Origin: Mesorhizobium sp. B2-4-3
GTDB taxonomy: Bacteria > Pseudomonadota > Alphaproteobacteria > Rhizobiales > Rhizobiaceae
Assembly (NCBI RefSeq): GCF_006442815.1
Contig: NZ_VFVL01000002.1
Coordinates: forward strand, 124,001-188,000
DNA length: 64,000 nucleotides
Direction of reading: 5' to 3'
The position numbers were made by a program, and so were the translations under genes. The notes under the pieces were generated by a model. The model had not been told where the DNA came from, searched no databases, and saw only the letters and a program-made list of their open reading frames with translations. Below, piece after piece: positions 39,679-47,883 of the stretch (within the stretch, counting starts at the first letter, position 1; the number at the start of each line of letters is the position of its first letter).

Positions 39679-40788
39679 ATGGCAATGCCGGACAAAGTCG
39701 CCCTGGCAGGCAAAGTCGCCCTGGCAGACAAGGTCGCCCTTGTCACCGGCGTTACCGGGCAGGACGGGGCTTATCTGGCTGAGTTGCTGCTCGGCAAGGG
39801 CTATGTCGTCCACGGCGTCAAACGCCGGTCGTCCTCTTTCAACACCGAGCGCGTCGACGACATCTATGTCGATCCGCATGAGAGCGGGGCGCGCTTTTTC
39901 CTGCATCATGGCGATCTGACCGACGCGACCAATCTGATCCGCCTCGTGCAGGAGACGAAGCCCAGCGAAATCTACAATCTCGGCGCGCAAAGCCACGTCC
40001 AGGTGAGCTTCGAGACGCCGGAATACACGGCCAATGCCGATGCGCTGGGGACATTGAGGCTTCTGGAAGCGATCCGCATTCTCGGCCTGGAGAAATCGGT
40101 GCGCTTCTATCAGGCTTCGACCTCGGAGCTTTATGGCGAGGCGGCCGAGGTTCCGCAAAGCGAGAGCACGCCGTTCCGGCCGCGCTCGCCTTACGCGGCG
40201 GCCAAGCTCTATGCCTACTGGATCACGGTCAATTACCGCCAGGCCTATGGCATGTTCGCCGCCAACGGCATCCTTTTCAACCACGAGAGCCCGACGCGCG
40301 GCGAAACCTTCGTCACCCGCAAGATCACGCGTGCCGTCGCCGCGATCCATCACGGGCTGCAGGACACGCTCTACCTCGGCAATATCGATGCGCGTCGCGA
40401 CTGGGGCCATGCGCGCGACTATGTCGAGGGCATGTGGCGCATCCTGCAGCATGACGAGCCGGACGATTTCGTGCTTGCGACCGGCGAGGCGCATTCGGTG
40501 CGCGAATTCGTGGAACTCGCCTTCGCCGAGGCCGGACGCACCATTCGCTGGCAGGGCAACGGCGCCGATGAAGTCGGCATCGATGCTGCCACCGGCGCCG
40601 CGCTGGTGCGGATCGATCCGCGCTACTTCCGGCCGACCGAAGTGGACACGCTGGTTGGCGACGCCGCCAAGGCAAGGAGCCTCTTGGGCTGGTCGCACAC
40701 CGTCGGCTTCAAGGACCTAGTGGCGGAAATGGTCCGCGCCGACCTGGCGCGCGTCGGCAGCGCAAGACGTAACGGTCGTTCCACCTAG
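39679..40788 (+). CDS. gmd: GDP-mannose 4,6-dehydratase
   Basis: A 369-residue extended SDR that converts GDP-mannose to GDP-4-keto-6-deoxymannose. The cofactor motif is [15 protein letters not shown], the substrate loop is [16 protein letters not shown], the active site is TSELYG with Tyr/Lys in YAAAK (about residue 175), and [16 protein letters not shown] is near 200. It is the first of the GDP-fucose pair. The N-terminus carries a threefold 18-base tandem repeat (39691-39744) that adds KVALA units before the usual start of the fold. The start could be ATG 39679 or 39685; a GTG at 39667 is also in frame. Confidence 0.95.
   Translation: MAMPDKVALAGKVALADKVALVTGVTGQDGAYLAELLLGKGYVVHGVKRRSSSFNTERVDDIYVDPHESGARFFLHHGDLTDATNLIRLVQETKPSEIYNLGAQSHVQVSFETPEYTANADALGTLRLLEAIRILGLEKSVRFYQASTSELYGEAAEVPQSESTPFRPRSPYAAAKLYAYWITVNYRQAYGMFAANGILFNHESPTRGETFVTRKITRAVAAIHHGLQDTLYLGNIDARRDWGHARDYVEGMWRILQHDEPDDFVLATGEAHSVREFVELAFAEAGRTIRWQGNGADEVGIDAATGAALVRIDPRYFRPTEVDTLVGDAAKARSLLGWSHTVGFKDLVAEMVRADLARVGSARRNGRST
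39691..39744 (+). repeat. 18-base tandem repeat inside the gmd N-terminus
   Basis: Three in-frame 18-base units (39691-39708, 39709-39726, 39727-39744). The first two differ at one base; the third is more diverged. They encode [12 protein letters not shown] and DKVALV; only the last unit belongs to the Rossmann strand, so slippage duplication is likely. Confidence 0.85.
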
Positions 40789-40798
40789 AGATTGCGTT

Positions 40799-41767
40799 AT
40801 GGACAAGAGCTTCGATCTAAAAGGAAAGCGAATTTTCGTAGCCGGCCATCGCGGCATGGTCGGCTCGGCGCTGGTGCGCCGCCTGGCGGGCGAGGATTGC
40901 GAGATCGTGACGGTGGCGCGCAGCGAGCTCGACCTTCTAGACCAGGCCGGCGTGCGCCGCTGGATGGAGGACCGGCGGCCGGACGCGGTGATCATGGCGG
41001 CCGCCAAGGTCGGCGGCATCCTGGCCAATGACAGCTTCCCGGTGGATTTTCTCTACGAAAACCTCGTCGTGCAGACCAACGTCATCGAGGCCGCCTTCCG
41101 CAGCGGGGTGCGGAAGCTCCTGTTCCTGGGCTCGTCCTGCATCTATCCGAAGCTTGCGCCGCAACCGATCCCGGAAGATGCGCTGCTCACCGGCCCCCTC
41201 GAACCCACCAACGAATGGTATGCCGTCGCCAAGATCGCCGGATTGAAACTTTGCCAGGCCTACCGACGGCAATATGGCGTCAACTACATCTCGGCCATGC
41301 CGACCAACCTCTACGGCCCGGGCGACAATTTCGACCTCGACAGCAGCCATGTCGTGCCGGCGCTGATGCGCAAGGCGCATGAGGCGAAGCTCACCGGTCA
41401 AAAGACCCTGCAGGTGTGGGGGTCGGGCCGGCCGATGCGGGAATTCTTGCATGTCGACGACGCGGCCGACGCCTTTGTCTGGCTTTTGAGGAATTACTCC
41501 GGCGACGGCCAAGTCAATGTCGGGAGCGGCGAGGACGTCACCATCGCCGAGCTTGCCGGCACCGTCGTATCGGTCGTCGGCGCCGGCGCCGCCATCGTGT
41601 TCGATCCGACGAAGCCGGACGGCACGCCGCGCAAGCTGATGGATGTCTCGCGCCTGTTCGCGACCGGCTGGCGTCCGAAATACGCGCTGCGCGATGGATT
41701 GAAACAGACCTATGCGTGGTTCCTCGAACATGTCGAGAAGGGCGACATCCGTCTTGGCGCGGTATGA
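40799..41767 (+). CDS. fcl: GDP-L-fucose synthase
   Basis: A 322-residue epimerase/reductase that finishes GDP-L-fucose (or a related 6-deoxyhexose). RIFVAGHRGMVGSALVRRL is the cofactor motif, AAKVGGILAN is near residue 70, the active site is GSSCIYPK, and Tyr/Lys are in YAVAK (about 140). It lies 10 bases after gmd. Its end overlaps the probable start of the fucosyltransferase-like gene, so the three form one operon making and using GDP-fucose. Confidence 0.95.
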   Translation: MDKSFDLKGKRIFVAGHRGMVGSALVRRLAGEDCEIVTVARSELDLLDQAGVRRWMEDRRPDAVIMAAAKVGGILANDSFPVDFLYENLVVQTNVIEAAFRSGVRKLLFLGSSCIYPKLAPQPIPEDALLTGPLEPTNEWYAVAKIAGLKLCQAYRRQYGVNYISAMPTNLYGPGDNFDLDSSHVVPALMRKAHEAKLTGQKTLQVWGSGRPMREFLHVDDAADAFVWLLRNYSGDGQVNVGSGEDVTIAELAGTVVSVVGAGAAIVFDPTKPDGTPRKLMDVSRLFATGWRPKYALRDGLKQTYAWFLEHVEKGDIRLGAV

Positions 41768-43190
41768 CCCAGCCTCGACCGTGATCGCCGCCACCAGGAC
41801 CGACGGTTTGGGCGGCCGCCTTCTGGCAATGGCGAATGCGAAGGCGCTGGCCGACACCTTCGGCTACCGCTTTGGATTCACCTGGAACCGAAGGGCCGCG
41901 GCCGACAAGACGTTCCATACCGTTGAGATCGCCGACAGGATCTTTTCGCCCGATTTCATCGAGAAGCACTGGCTGGGCGAGAGCATCAAGGCGTCCGACT
42001 TAGGCATTCTCGACCCAGCTGCCCTCGCTGGGCGCGACCTTGGCGAAGTTGCGAAAGAAAAGAAACTGCGCGGCTGGATTTGCGACGATATCGATGTCCT
42101 GCAAAGCGATGCGCCGCAGCTTGCCAGGCGGGCGCAGGCGTTGCGCAGTTTCGACTATTCGGCGCCTGTGAAGGAGGCAATCGCCGCCGCCGATCGAAGC
42201 CGATTTCCTGGCCCGATGGCGGCACTCCATCTGCGCAGCGGCGACATCGTGCATGGCAAGCACCGCGCCAGCCTGGTGTTTGCCGACAAGGTCATTCCTT
42301 CGACGCTTGCGCGTGCAATCGTTTCGGAGCTTTCGTCGCGAGGCATGACGTCGCTGCTGATCGGGCAGCACCGTCCGACGCTGGATTATCTCAGAGCCGA
42401 AACCGGAGCGATGCTGACCAGCGATTTCGGCGCCGACGCATTCACGGACGAAACGCTAAACTCGTTTTTCGAGATGGCGCTGATGGCGCGCTGCCGGCAA
42501 ATCCATTCGGGAAGCAGTATCTTCGCCGAGATCGCGTCGCTGATGGGCGGTGCGCCTCTCACGCATGCGACTGCCTTGTTCGATGCGCCGCGCGCGGCGT
42601 CGATCATCATCGACGAGCTGAAGGAGCGCCAGGCGGATTATCATCCGCGCGAGGCGGCCTTCGGCTATCAGGCGGCGTTCCTGGCGATGGAGGATAAGAT
42701 CTCGCCCGAGCAGACGCGTGAGCTGCTGGAAGAGGCCTATGCGCTCGATCCGGAAAACGATGCCTATGCCCTGAAAATTGCTTCGGCGTGGTTTCGCGAG
42801 CGCGATTATGCCGCGGGCGAGGCCGTGTTGAAATCCGTGATGACCCGGCAGTTTCGAGAACGTCCCAAAATCCCGCTGGTGATCATGCGACTGCTTGGCG
42901 ACTTGCTGTTCCGCAGATATCCGTTCGCGCGGGATTTCGAATTCTTCTTTGCCGCCGGGGAAGCAGGTTGTCCGTATGCCGCGGCATGTTCGGCCTGGAT
43001 ACTCCAGGAAACGACGGCGGACCGGGAGAGGGCGCTGGCGATGGCCGAGCGCGCGGTCAAGGCTGCCCTGGCGGATCCGATCGTGGGGAAGGTCAGGCAA
43101 CGCATCCTGCAAGGCAAGAGACCGAAGACCGGTCTGCTTGCCAAGGCAAGATGGCGGATCGCCTGGCTGCGCGGTCTTGGAGCGTGGTAG
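41730..43190 (+). CDS. NodZ-like fucosyltransferase candidate with repeat-like C-terminal region
   Basis: This protein is about 486 residues long. The N-terminal 300 residues look like the NodZ/alpha-1,6-fucosyltransferase fold: RTDGLGGRLLAMANAKALAD (about 22-45), HLRSGD (about 175; the His-x-Arg-x-Gly-Asp GDP-fucose motif) and HSGSSIFAEIASLMGG (about 260). Residues 320-470 are helical and Sel1/TPR-like. It follows gmd and fcl directly, which supplies the expected donor. The start is uncertain: ATG 41712 or 41730 (both inside fcl) or GTG 41781. The transferase role is inferred from motifs plus context. Its stop abuts that of the opposite-strand lyase gene. Confidence 0.68.
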   Translation: MSRRATSVLARYDPASTVIAATRTDGLGGRLLAMANAKALADTFGYRFGFTWNRRAAADKTFHTVEIADRIFSPDFIEKHWLGESIKASDLGILDPAALAGRDLGEVAKEKKLRGWICDDIDVLQSDAPQLARRAQALRSFDYSAPVKEAIAAADRSRFPGPMAALHLRSGDIVHGKHRASLVFADKVIPSTLARAIVSELSSRGMTSLLIGQHRPTLDYLRAETGAMLTSDFGADAFTDETLNSFFEMALMARCRQIHSGSSIFAEIASLMGGAPLTHATALFDAPRAASIIIDELKERQADYHPREAAFGYQAAFLAMEDKISPEQTRELLEEAYALDPENDAYALKIASAWFRERDYAAGEAVLKSVMTRQFRERPKIPLVIMRLLGDLLFRRYPFARDFEFFFAAGEAGCPYAAACSAWILQETTADRERALAMAERAVKAALADPIVGKVRQRILQGKRPKTGLLAKARWRIAWLRGLGAW

Positions 43191-45461
43191 TCAGGGCCTT
43201 CGCCATATCCAGAATGGCGGGATCGCGCAGTCCGGATGGAAGATCAGCGTCGTTGCTTCCGGCTGCACGACCGCGGGCGCGGTTTCGTCATGCCGCGCCA
43301 GATCGTCCAGCAAGGGCCGGATGCGCTCCTTATCGAACGTTTCGCCCGGTATCGTGGCCAGCGTATCAGCATGTGCCGCCGCCCAGCGCAGTGCCCCGAC
43401 CAGCCCCGGTCCGTCCTTAGCCCGATATGCCCAGAGATCGTCGTCGACCGAGGACAGGATTCGCGCCAGCGATGTCCAGCCCTGCAAGGCAAACATGGCA
43501 TAGTGCCTCGGGCGGGTGCGCGACAGCTCCTCCGGCTGGGAACCGTCGGCCGCGATCTGGTCCGCGATCCTTTCGCGGGCATGGAGGCCCGCTTTCGCAA
43601 GCGCCGCGCCGTCGCCCAGGAATGCCGCGATGGCCGCCCGCTGCAGATCGAAGAAAACGCCGTGATTGTTCAACCGGTAGAATTCGAATTGTGCGGCCGG
43701 CGCGGTATCCAGCCATTCGCAATATGATCGAAGCCATGCCCTGAAGGCCTGGCTGTCCCGCTCGTCCAGCGCGCCGCTTCGCTCGATCAACCGGACGGCA
43801 TCGAGAAAGAAGTAGAGGTCCACGAGTTCGAGGATGCCGTATCCCGGGCCTTCATTGTTGTCGCGGCCCCAACGCACCTGCGCATAACGCATGTTCGGGT
43901 TCATTGCGGTCGCGGGGTCCAGGAACCATGTGCGCACGAGCCGTGCCGCATGACCGGCGTAGCGTGGCTCGCCAAGCACGGTCGCGGCCAAGGCAAGCAC
44001 GGCGGTGTCGTCGAGAACTTGTTGCAGACGTGTTCGATCGTAAGCTTCGCTTCCCACCGCATATAGTGCCGTACCGGGAGCATGCTCGCCGTCGCGCCGG
44101 ATATAGGGAAGGCCATCCGGCTTGCGTGGATCCGGCCACCAATATGGCGCCGGCTGGAAATAGTCGTGTGGATCGCCGCTGGGCGCACAGCCGCTCTTGT
44201 CCATGACGCTGAACGGACCGCGCAGAAGCGCTTGCTCCGCGCAGGCACGCAGCTCCTGTCGAGCATGCGCGTCCTGTCCTTCGCGCGCGGCGACGAGCCT
44301 GTCCTCGTCGTAAAAGGCCAGGCGGGCCGGATCGAGCTTTTGGCCGATCGCGGCGGCGTCGCAGCGGTCGAGCATGGCGACGATCGCCTCATCGCGCTTG
44401 CCCAGCCGGGCGCGGAAGCCGGCCCGGCCGATTTCCAGATGCGCATGCCCGGAATCCAACCGCGCGACCCAGCCGGCTTTCTGGAAAAGCCCGGCATCCT
44501 GCGAAAGGCGTGGGCGCGAAAAGTCCCATGCGTCGTCGCGAAAGCGGTCCCATGGTCCGGGGACGCCGAGACGCCAGAGCATTTCGATCTTCGGACGGCG
44601 CCCGTAGCCGTATTGTTCATCGAACAGCTCGACCGTATCGTTGCGAAAAATGATCTGCGGCTCTTCGTTCGCCGGCGGAATGAATGTCTCGTCGAGGAGG
44701 AGCGCGTTGTCGACGATGCGCGCCATTGGCACGACGACATAGTGAAAATAAGGATCTTGCTCGATCGCCGCGCGGATCTGCCGGAAGGCCGGCCGCGTCA
44801 GATAGCAATTGCCGTCCCAGGGCAGCAGCCATTTGGCACGCCCGCGGGCAATCTCGAGCGCCGCGTTGCGCGCGCCGTTGTTGTTCATCGCATAGAGGTT
44901 CTTGCGGTGCCGGACATGCGTTTCGTAACGCGACGCATTGTGCCCACCTGGCCGGTTGTCGGCGCTGGTAAACCTGGATTCGTTCGCCGCCAGCCCGTCG
45001 GTGTTCCAAGGAATTTGCCGATAGGCGTCGGGCTCGAACGGAATTGTGTGAAAGCCCTGGCCACGGCTTTGCAGGAGTTCGACGATGCGCGCCTCTTCGT
45101 CGGGGGCCGTTATCCGGTTGACGATCCAGAATTTCTCGCAGTCCGCGAACTCAGGTTCATTGTCCAGGATGAACCGGACATTGTCGTATGACTGGCCTTT
45201 CCGATGCCGCGGCTCCAGGTCATTGCCGATGATGCGGACAAGCATGAAGCTGTCCTTCTCGGGAGCGGATTGCGACGCTTCGTGAGCTCGACGGGCGGCA
45301 TCGACGCGCTGTCGTGCCAGACGATCGCGGGCGGCCTGCTTTTCCGCCCGTTCGCGTATCCGGGCGAGAGTGGCAATCGGCGCGCCGCCATGTTTGCCCG
45401 CCCGCTTGAGCTCGAGATAGACGCGCAACCAGACCGGCCGCTTTGTCGGGCCGGCACTCAT
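43191..45461 (-). CDS. Glycosyltransferase-like / alginate-lyase-like fusion protein
   Basis: A 756-residue protein of three parts. Residues 1-70 are basic and helical. Residues 72-330 look like a GT-A glycosyltransferase: LVRIIGNDLEPRH, then NNGARNAALEIARGRAKWLL and WDGN in place of a DxD motif. Residues 400-740 match the alginate lyase family: DPHDYFQPAPYWWPDP (about 450), then YAQVRWGRDNNEGPGYGILE and NNHGVFFDLQ (about 610; the Asn-His pair of PL5-type lyases). It would both build and cut a polysaccharide, or edit one. No signal peptide is seen, which is odd for a lyase. Domain calls are mine; linkage specificity is unknown. Confidence 0.72.
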   Translation of the reverse strand: MSAGPTKRPVWLRVYLELKRAGKHGGAPIATLARIRERAEKQAARDRLARQRVDAARRAHEASQSAPEKDSFMLVRIIGNDLEPRHRKGQSYDNVRFILDNEPEFADCEKFWIVNRITAPDEEARIVELLQSRGQGFHTIPFEPDAYRQIPWNTDGLAANESRFTSADNRPGGHNASRYETHVRHRKNLYAMNNNGARNAALEIARGRAKWLLPWDGNCYLTRPAFRQIRAAIEQDPYFHYVVVPMARIVDNALLLDETFIPPANEEPQIIFRNDTVELFDEQYGYGRRPKIEMLWRLGVPGPWDRFRDDAWDFSRPRLSQDAGLFQKAGWVARLDSGHAHLEIGRAGFRARLGKRDEAIVAMLDRCDAAAIGQKLDPARLAFYDEDRLVAAREGQDAHARQELRACAEQALLRGPFSVMDKSGCAPSGDPHDYFQPAPYWWPDPRKPDGLPYIRRDGEHAPGTALYAVGSEAYDRTRLQQVLDDTAVLALAATVLGEPRYAGHAARLVRTWFLDPATAMNPNMRYAQVRWGRDNNEGPGYGILELVDLYFFLDAVRLIERSGALDERDSQAFRAWLRSYCEWLDTAPAAQFEFYRLNNHGVFFDLQRAAIAAFLGDGAALAKAGLHARERIADQIAADGSQPEELSRTRPRHYAMFALQGWTSLARILSSVDDDLWAYRAKDGPGLVGALRWAAAHADTLATIPGETFDKERIRPLLDDLARHDETAPAVVQPEATTLIFHPDCAIPPFWIWRRP

Positions 45462-45650
45462 GCGCCGAGACTGGCGGCTGCTGGCTGGCCGAAGAGCAGA
45501 GTCTCTATTGGAATTATGATGATCCTCCCGAAATCGGATTTGCGTAACCTGTTATTCGGGTCGTGTCACGGTTCCATTCAACCGATGCGTCGCGAATGAG
45601 CCGACTGAAAGCCACGGTGCCCGACGCTGGGAACGGCCGAGGACGTCGCC

Positions 45651-45888
45651 AATGCCTTTATCTCGTATCGGACATGGGCGCTGGAGATTGCCAAAGCCTT
45701 GCTATACTGACCCGGCCTATGAGGAAGCCAAGCGCTTCGCGCTCAAGGCGTTGAATCGTGGTGCTCGTGATACTCGAAGGGGATCTCGGGTAACCGCTAA
45801 CTGCAGTGCGGCCAGCCAGTCAGGGCAAGGTTCTGTGCTCGCCAGATACTTAAGTTATTGGAAGGATGGTGGGCGTGACAAGGATTGA
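45651..45888 (+). pseudogene. Possible degraded DUF1330-like remnant
   Basis: One frame encodes a short piece, WALEIAKA (45675-45698). The next frame continues with YTDPAYEEAKRFALKA (from about 45703), which resembles the Y-x-D/S-P-x-Y-x-E-A segment of DUF1330 proteins. The frame shift and the lack of a start or fold core suggest a gene remnant. The whole 45462-45866 gap holds no other coding signal that I can support. Confidence 0.25.
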
Positions 45889-45941
45889 ACTTGTGACCCC
45901 TGCAATGTCAATGCAGTGCTCTCCCGCTGAGCTACACGCCC
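45867..45941 (-). tRNA. tRNA-Val(GAC)
   Basis: A 75-base tRNA read leftward, CCA encoded. The acceptor arms GGGCGTG and CACGCCC pair fully, followed by discriminator A. The D arm includes TAGCTCAGCGGGAGAGC. The anticodon stem CTGCA/TGCAG closes the loop TTGACAT with anticodon GAC. The T arm contains GTTCAATCC. It serves Val codons GUC and GUU. Its 3' end faces the fucose/lyase genes. Confidence 0.97.
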
Positions 45942-46057
45942 ATCCGAAGCCGCGCATACACCACTTTTGATCCGGCGCGTCAATAGCGGGAATGTGGAAA
46001 GACGGCTTCCGTTTGTCGCATCGGCGCGGCACGCGCCAATGCTTCCCTAAGGACGGC

Positions 46058-46420
46058 TCAGGCCGCCTGCAGCATCTTCTCGACCTCGTTGACGAGATCG
46101 CGCAGATGGAAGGGCTTCGACAGCACCTTGGCGTCTTTGGGTGCCTTGGAATCGGGATTGAGCGCGACCGCGGCAAAGCCGGTGATGAACATCACCTTGA
46201 GGTCCGGATCGATCTCGGTGGCGCGGCGGGCGAGCTCGATGCCATCCATCTCCGGCATGACGATGTCGGTCAGGAGCAGCGAAAAAGGTTCCTCGCGCAG
46301 CCGCTCATAGGCACTGGCGCCATTGTCGAAATCGCTTACCTGGTAGCCGGCGCGCTCCAGCGCCTTGACGAGGAAGCGGCGCATATCGTCATCGTCTTCC
46401 GCCAGCAGAATGCGTGCCAT
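46058..46420 (-). CDS. cpdR: CpdR-type single-domain response regulator
   Basis: This 120-residue stand-alone receiver domain has the acidic pocket in LLAEDDDDMRRF (residues 5-16), the phosphoacceptor Asp in LLLTDIVMPEMDG (about 51), Thr in MFITGFAAVAL (about 80) and Lys in VLSKPFHLRDLV (about 101). In Caulobacter and Sinorhizobium, CpdR, when unphosphorylated, brings ClpXP to cell-cycle substrates such as CtrA and PdhS. The length, the LLAEDDDDMRRFLVKALERAG start and the lack of an output domain fit CpdR. Two adjacent ATGs exist; 46420 has the better spacing to GGGA. Confidence 0.9.
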   Translation of the reverse strand: MARILLAEDDDDMRRFLVKALERAGYQVSDFDNGASAYERLREEPFSLLLTDIVMPEMDGIELARRATEIDPDLKVMFITGFAAVALNPDSKAPKDAKVLSKPFHLRDLVNEVEKMLQAA

Positions 46421-46584
46421 CATATCCCGTCCGAATCACCCGCCCCAAGCCTGTCGCCGGGCAAGGCCGTTAACCATCCTGTATATGCGGTCGAGCCGGT
46501 AAACATCAAGTGAATGAAGGGCATTCGACATCCGGCTCGAGGCGCGGTTTCACCGCCTGAAATGCTGGACATGCCGGGCGCAAG

Positions 46585-47526
46585 GTGGCAATTTCATGCC
46601 ATGATGCAGTGCTGTTTCCTGGTTCGTACAAATTGAAGACGGCAGCCGAGGATTTTTCGGTCGTTCCACCCTTCGAAATCCGATCGGGCGCCGAACAGCG
46701 CGTGCCTTTCCTGTTCAACTCACCGCATAGCGGCCGCCACTATCCGGAGCGCTTTCTGGCCATGGCGCGGCTCGACCGCAACGCCATTCGCCGGTCGGAG
46801 GACTGCTATGTCGAGGAGCTTTTCGGCGGCGCCGTGGCGCTCGGCGCGCCGTTGCTGGCCGCCAATTTTCCGCGTGCCTATCTCGACGTCAACCGCGAGC
46901 CCTGGGAACTCGATCCGCGCATGTTCGCGGAGCCGGTGCCGTCCTTCTGCAACATCCGCTCGGCGCGTGTCGCCGGCGGGCTCGGCACGGTGCCGAAACT
47001 GGTCGGCGAGGGGCTCGATATCTATCCCGGCCGGCTGCCGCTGGCCGAGGCGGTGGGACGCGTCGAAGCGGTGTACAAGCCCTATCACGAGACGCTTAAG
47101 CGGCTCCTGACCAGGACGCATGCCAGGTTCGGCTATGCCGTGCTGATCGACTGCCATTCGATGCCGGCCTCGATCCGCGTCGGCGACAACGGTGTGCGGC
47201 CCGACTTCATCATCGGCGACCGGTTCGGCATTTCGGCATCGCCGGCGCTCACCGAGATGGCGATCAGCCTGCTTGTCGACATGGGCTACACGGTCGCGCA
47301 CAACAAGCCCTATGCCGGAGGCTTCATCACCGAGCATTATGGCAGGCCGGCGCGGCATCTGCATGCGTTGCAGATCGAGGTCAATCGCGGGCTTTACATG
47401 GACGAGCGGACGTTCCAGAAATCGGCCGGCTTCGACGCTTTGGCCTGCGACCTGACCCGCTTCTCGGCCGACCTGATGTCGATGCCTGATCATCATTTCG
47501 TCGATTTGCCGCTCGCGGCGGAATGA
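46585..47526 (+). CDS. N-formylglutamate amidohydrolase-family protein (copy 2)
   Basis: A 313-residue FGase-family protein, longer and clearly different from the copy at 6796. Visible blocks are LFNSPHSGRHYPERF (about 44), RSEDCYVEELFGGAVALGAP (about 70), NFPRAYLDVNREPWELDP (about 93), LIDCHSMP (about 190), HNKPYAGGFITEHYGRP (about 235) and IEVNRGLYMDE (about 265). It likely cleaves an N-acyl glutamate or a related acyl amino acid. It is divergent from cpdR. The start is unclear: GTG 46585, or TTG 46633 which would remove 16 weakly conserved residues. Confidence 0.88.
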   Translation: MAISCHDAVLFPGSYKLKTAAEDFSVVPPFEIRSGAEQRVPFLFNSPHSGRHYPERFLAMARLDRNAIRRSEDCYVEELFGGAVALGAPLLAANFPRAYLDVNREPWELDPRMFAEPVPSFCNIRSARVAGGLGTVPKLVGEGLDIYPGRLPLAEAVGRVEAVYKPYHETLKRLLTRTHARFGYAVLIDCHSMPASIRVGDNGVRPDFIIGDRFGISASPALTEMAISLLVDMGYTVAHNKPYAGGFITEHYGRPARHLHALQIEVNRGLYMDERTFQKSAGFDALACDLTRFSADLMSMPDHHFVDLPLAAE

Positions 47527-47883
47527 CGGCGCGGTCGGCGCGCCGAGTTCTTATAAACGCAATTCCGGACGGAAAAACCGCTTCACACTTTTCCTGGAAT
47601 TGCTCGAAAAAAAGACCGCATCGTTTTCACGACACGGTCGAAGTCTAGGGAGGAAACGCCCAAGGAGGGCATGGACAGGAAAACCTGTCCGATGACAAAA
47701 TTATTGTGCGCCGCACAAATGTCAATCGACAGCAGGCTTTTTTAATTCAATATGATGTGGAAATTCCGCTTCGGCGGCTCAGATGTGACATTCGGGCAAC
47801 AGAAAACGGGCGTCTGGCCGGTCTTCAACGCGCCTGTTCCGTGAGAAAGAGCGGCTGGCAAAGGCCGCGATGGGGAGAGCGAC
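47527..47883. other. Intergenic stretch with palindromic repeat
   Basis: A 357-base gap between the amidohydrolase and phosphatase genes. It contains the family B repeat at 47559-47603 and an AT-rich part at 47690-47770 suited to a promoter for the phosphatase gene. No gene is seen. Confidence 0.5.
47559..47603. repeat. Palindromic repeat family B, copy 2
   Basis: A 45-base element with arms GCAATTCC and GGAATTGC and a core containing AAAACCGCTTCACACTTTT. It matches the copy at 50108-50151 almost base for base. Confidence 0.88.

Noticed and set aside
39679..43190. Nodulation locus because of NodZ-like protein and GDP-fucose genes
   Set aside because: No nodABC, nod box-like element or other symbiosis gene is in the window; a surface-glycan role is more cautious.
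43191..45461. Reading the lyase gene as two separate genes
   Set aside because: The frame is continuous with good codon usage across the join, and no ribosome site or start suits an independent second gene.
45867..45941. Integration of a mobile element proved by the tRNA
   Set aside because: No integrase and no duplicated tRNA end are visible, so only an island possibility is reported.
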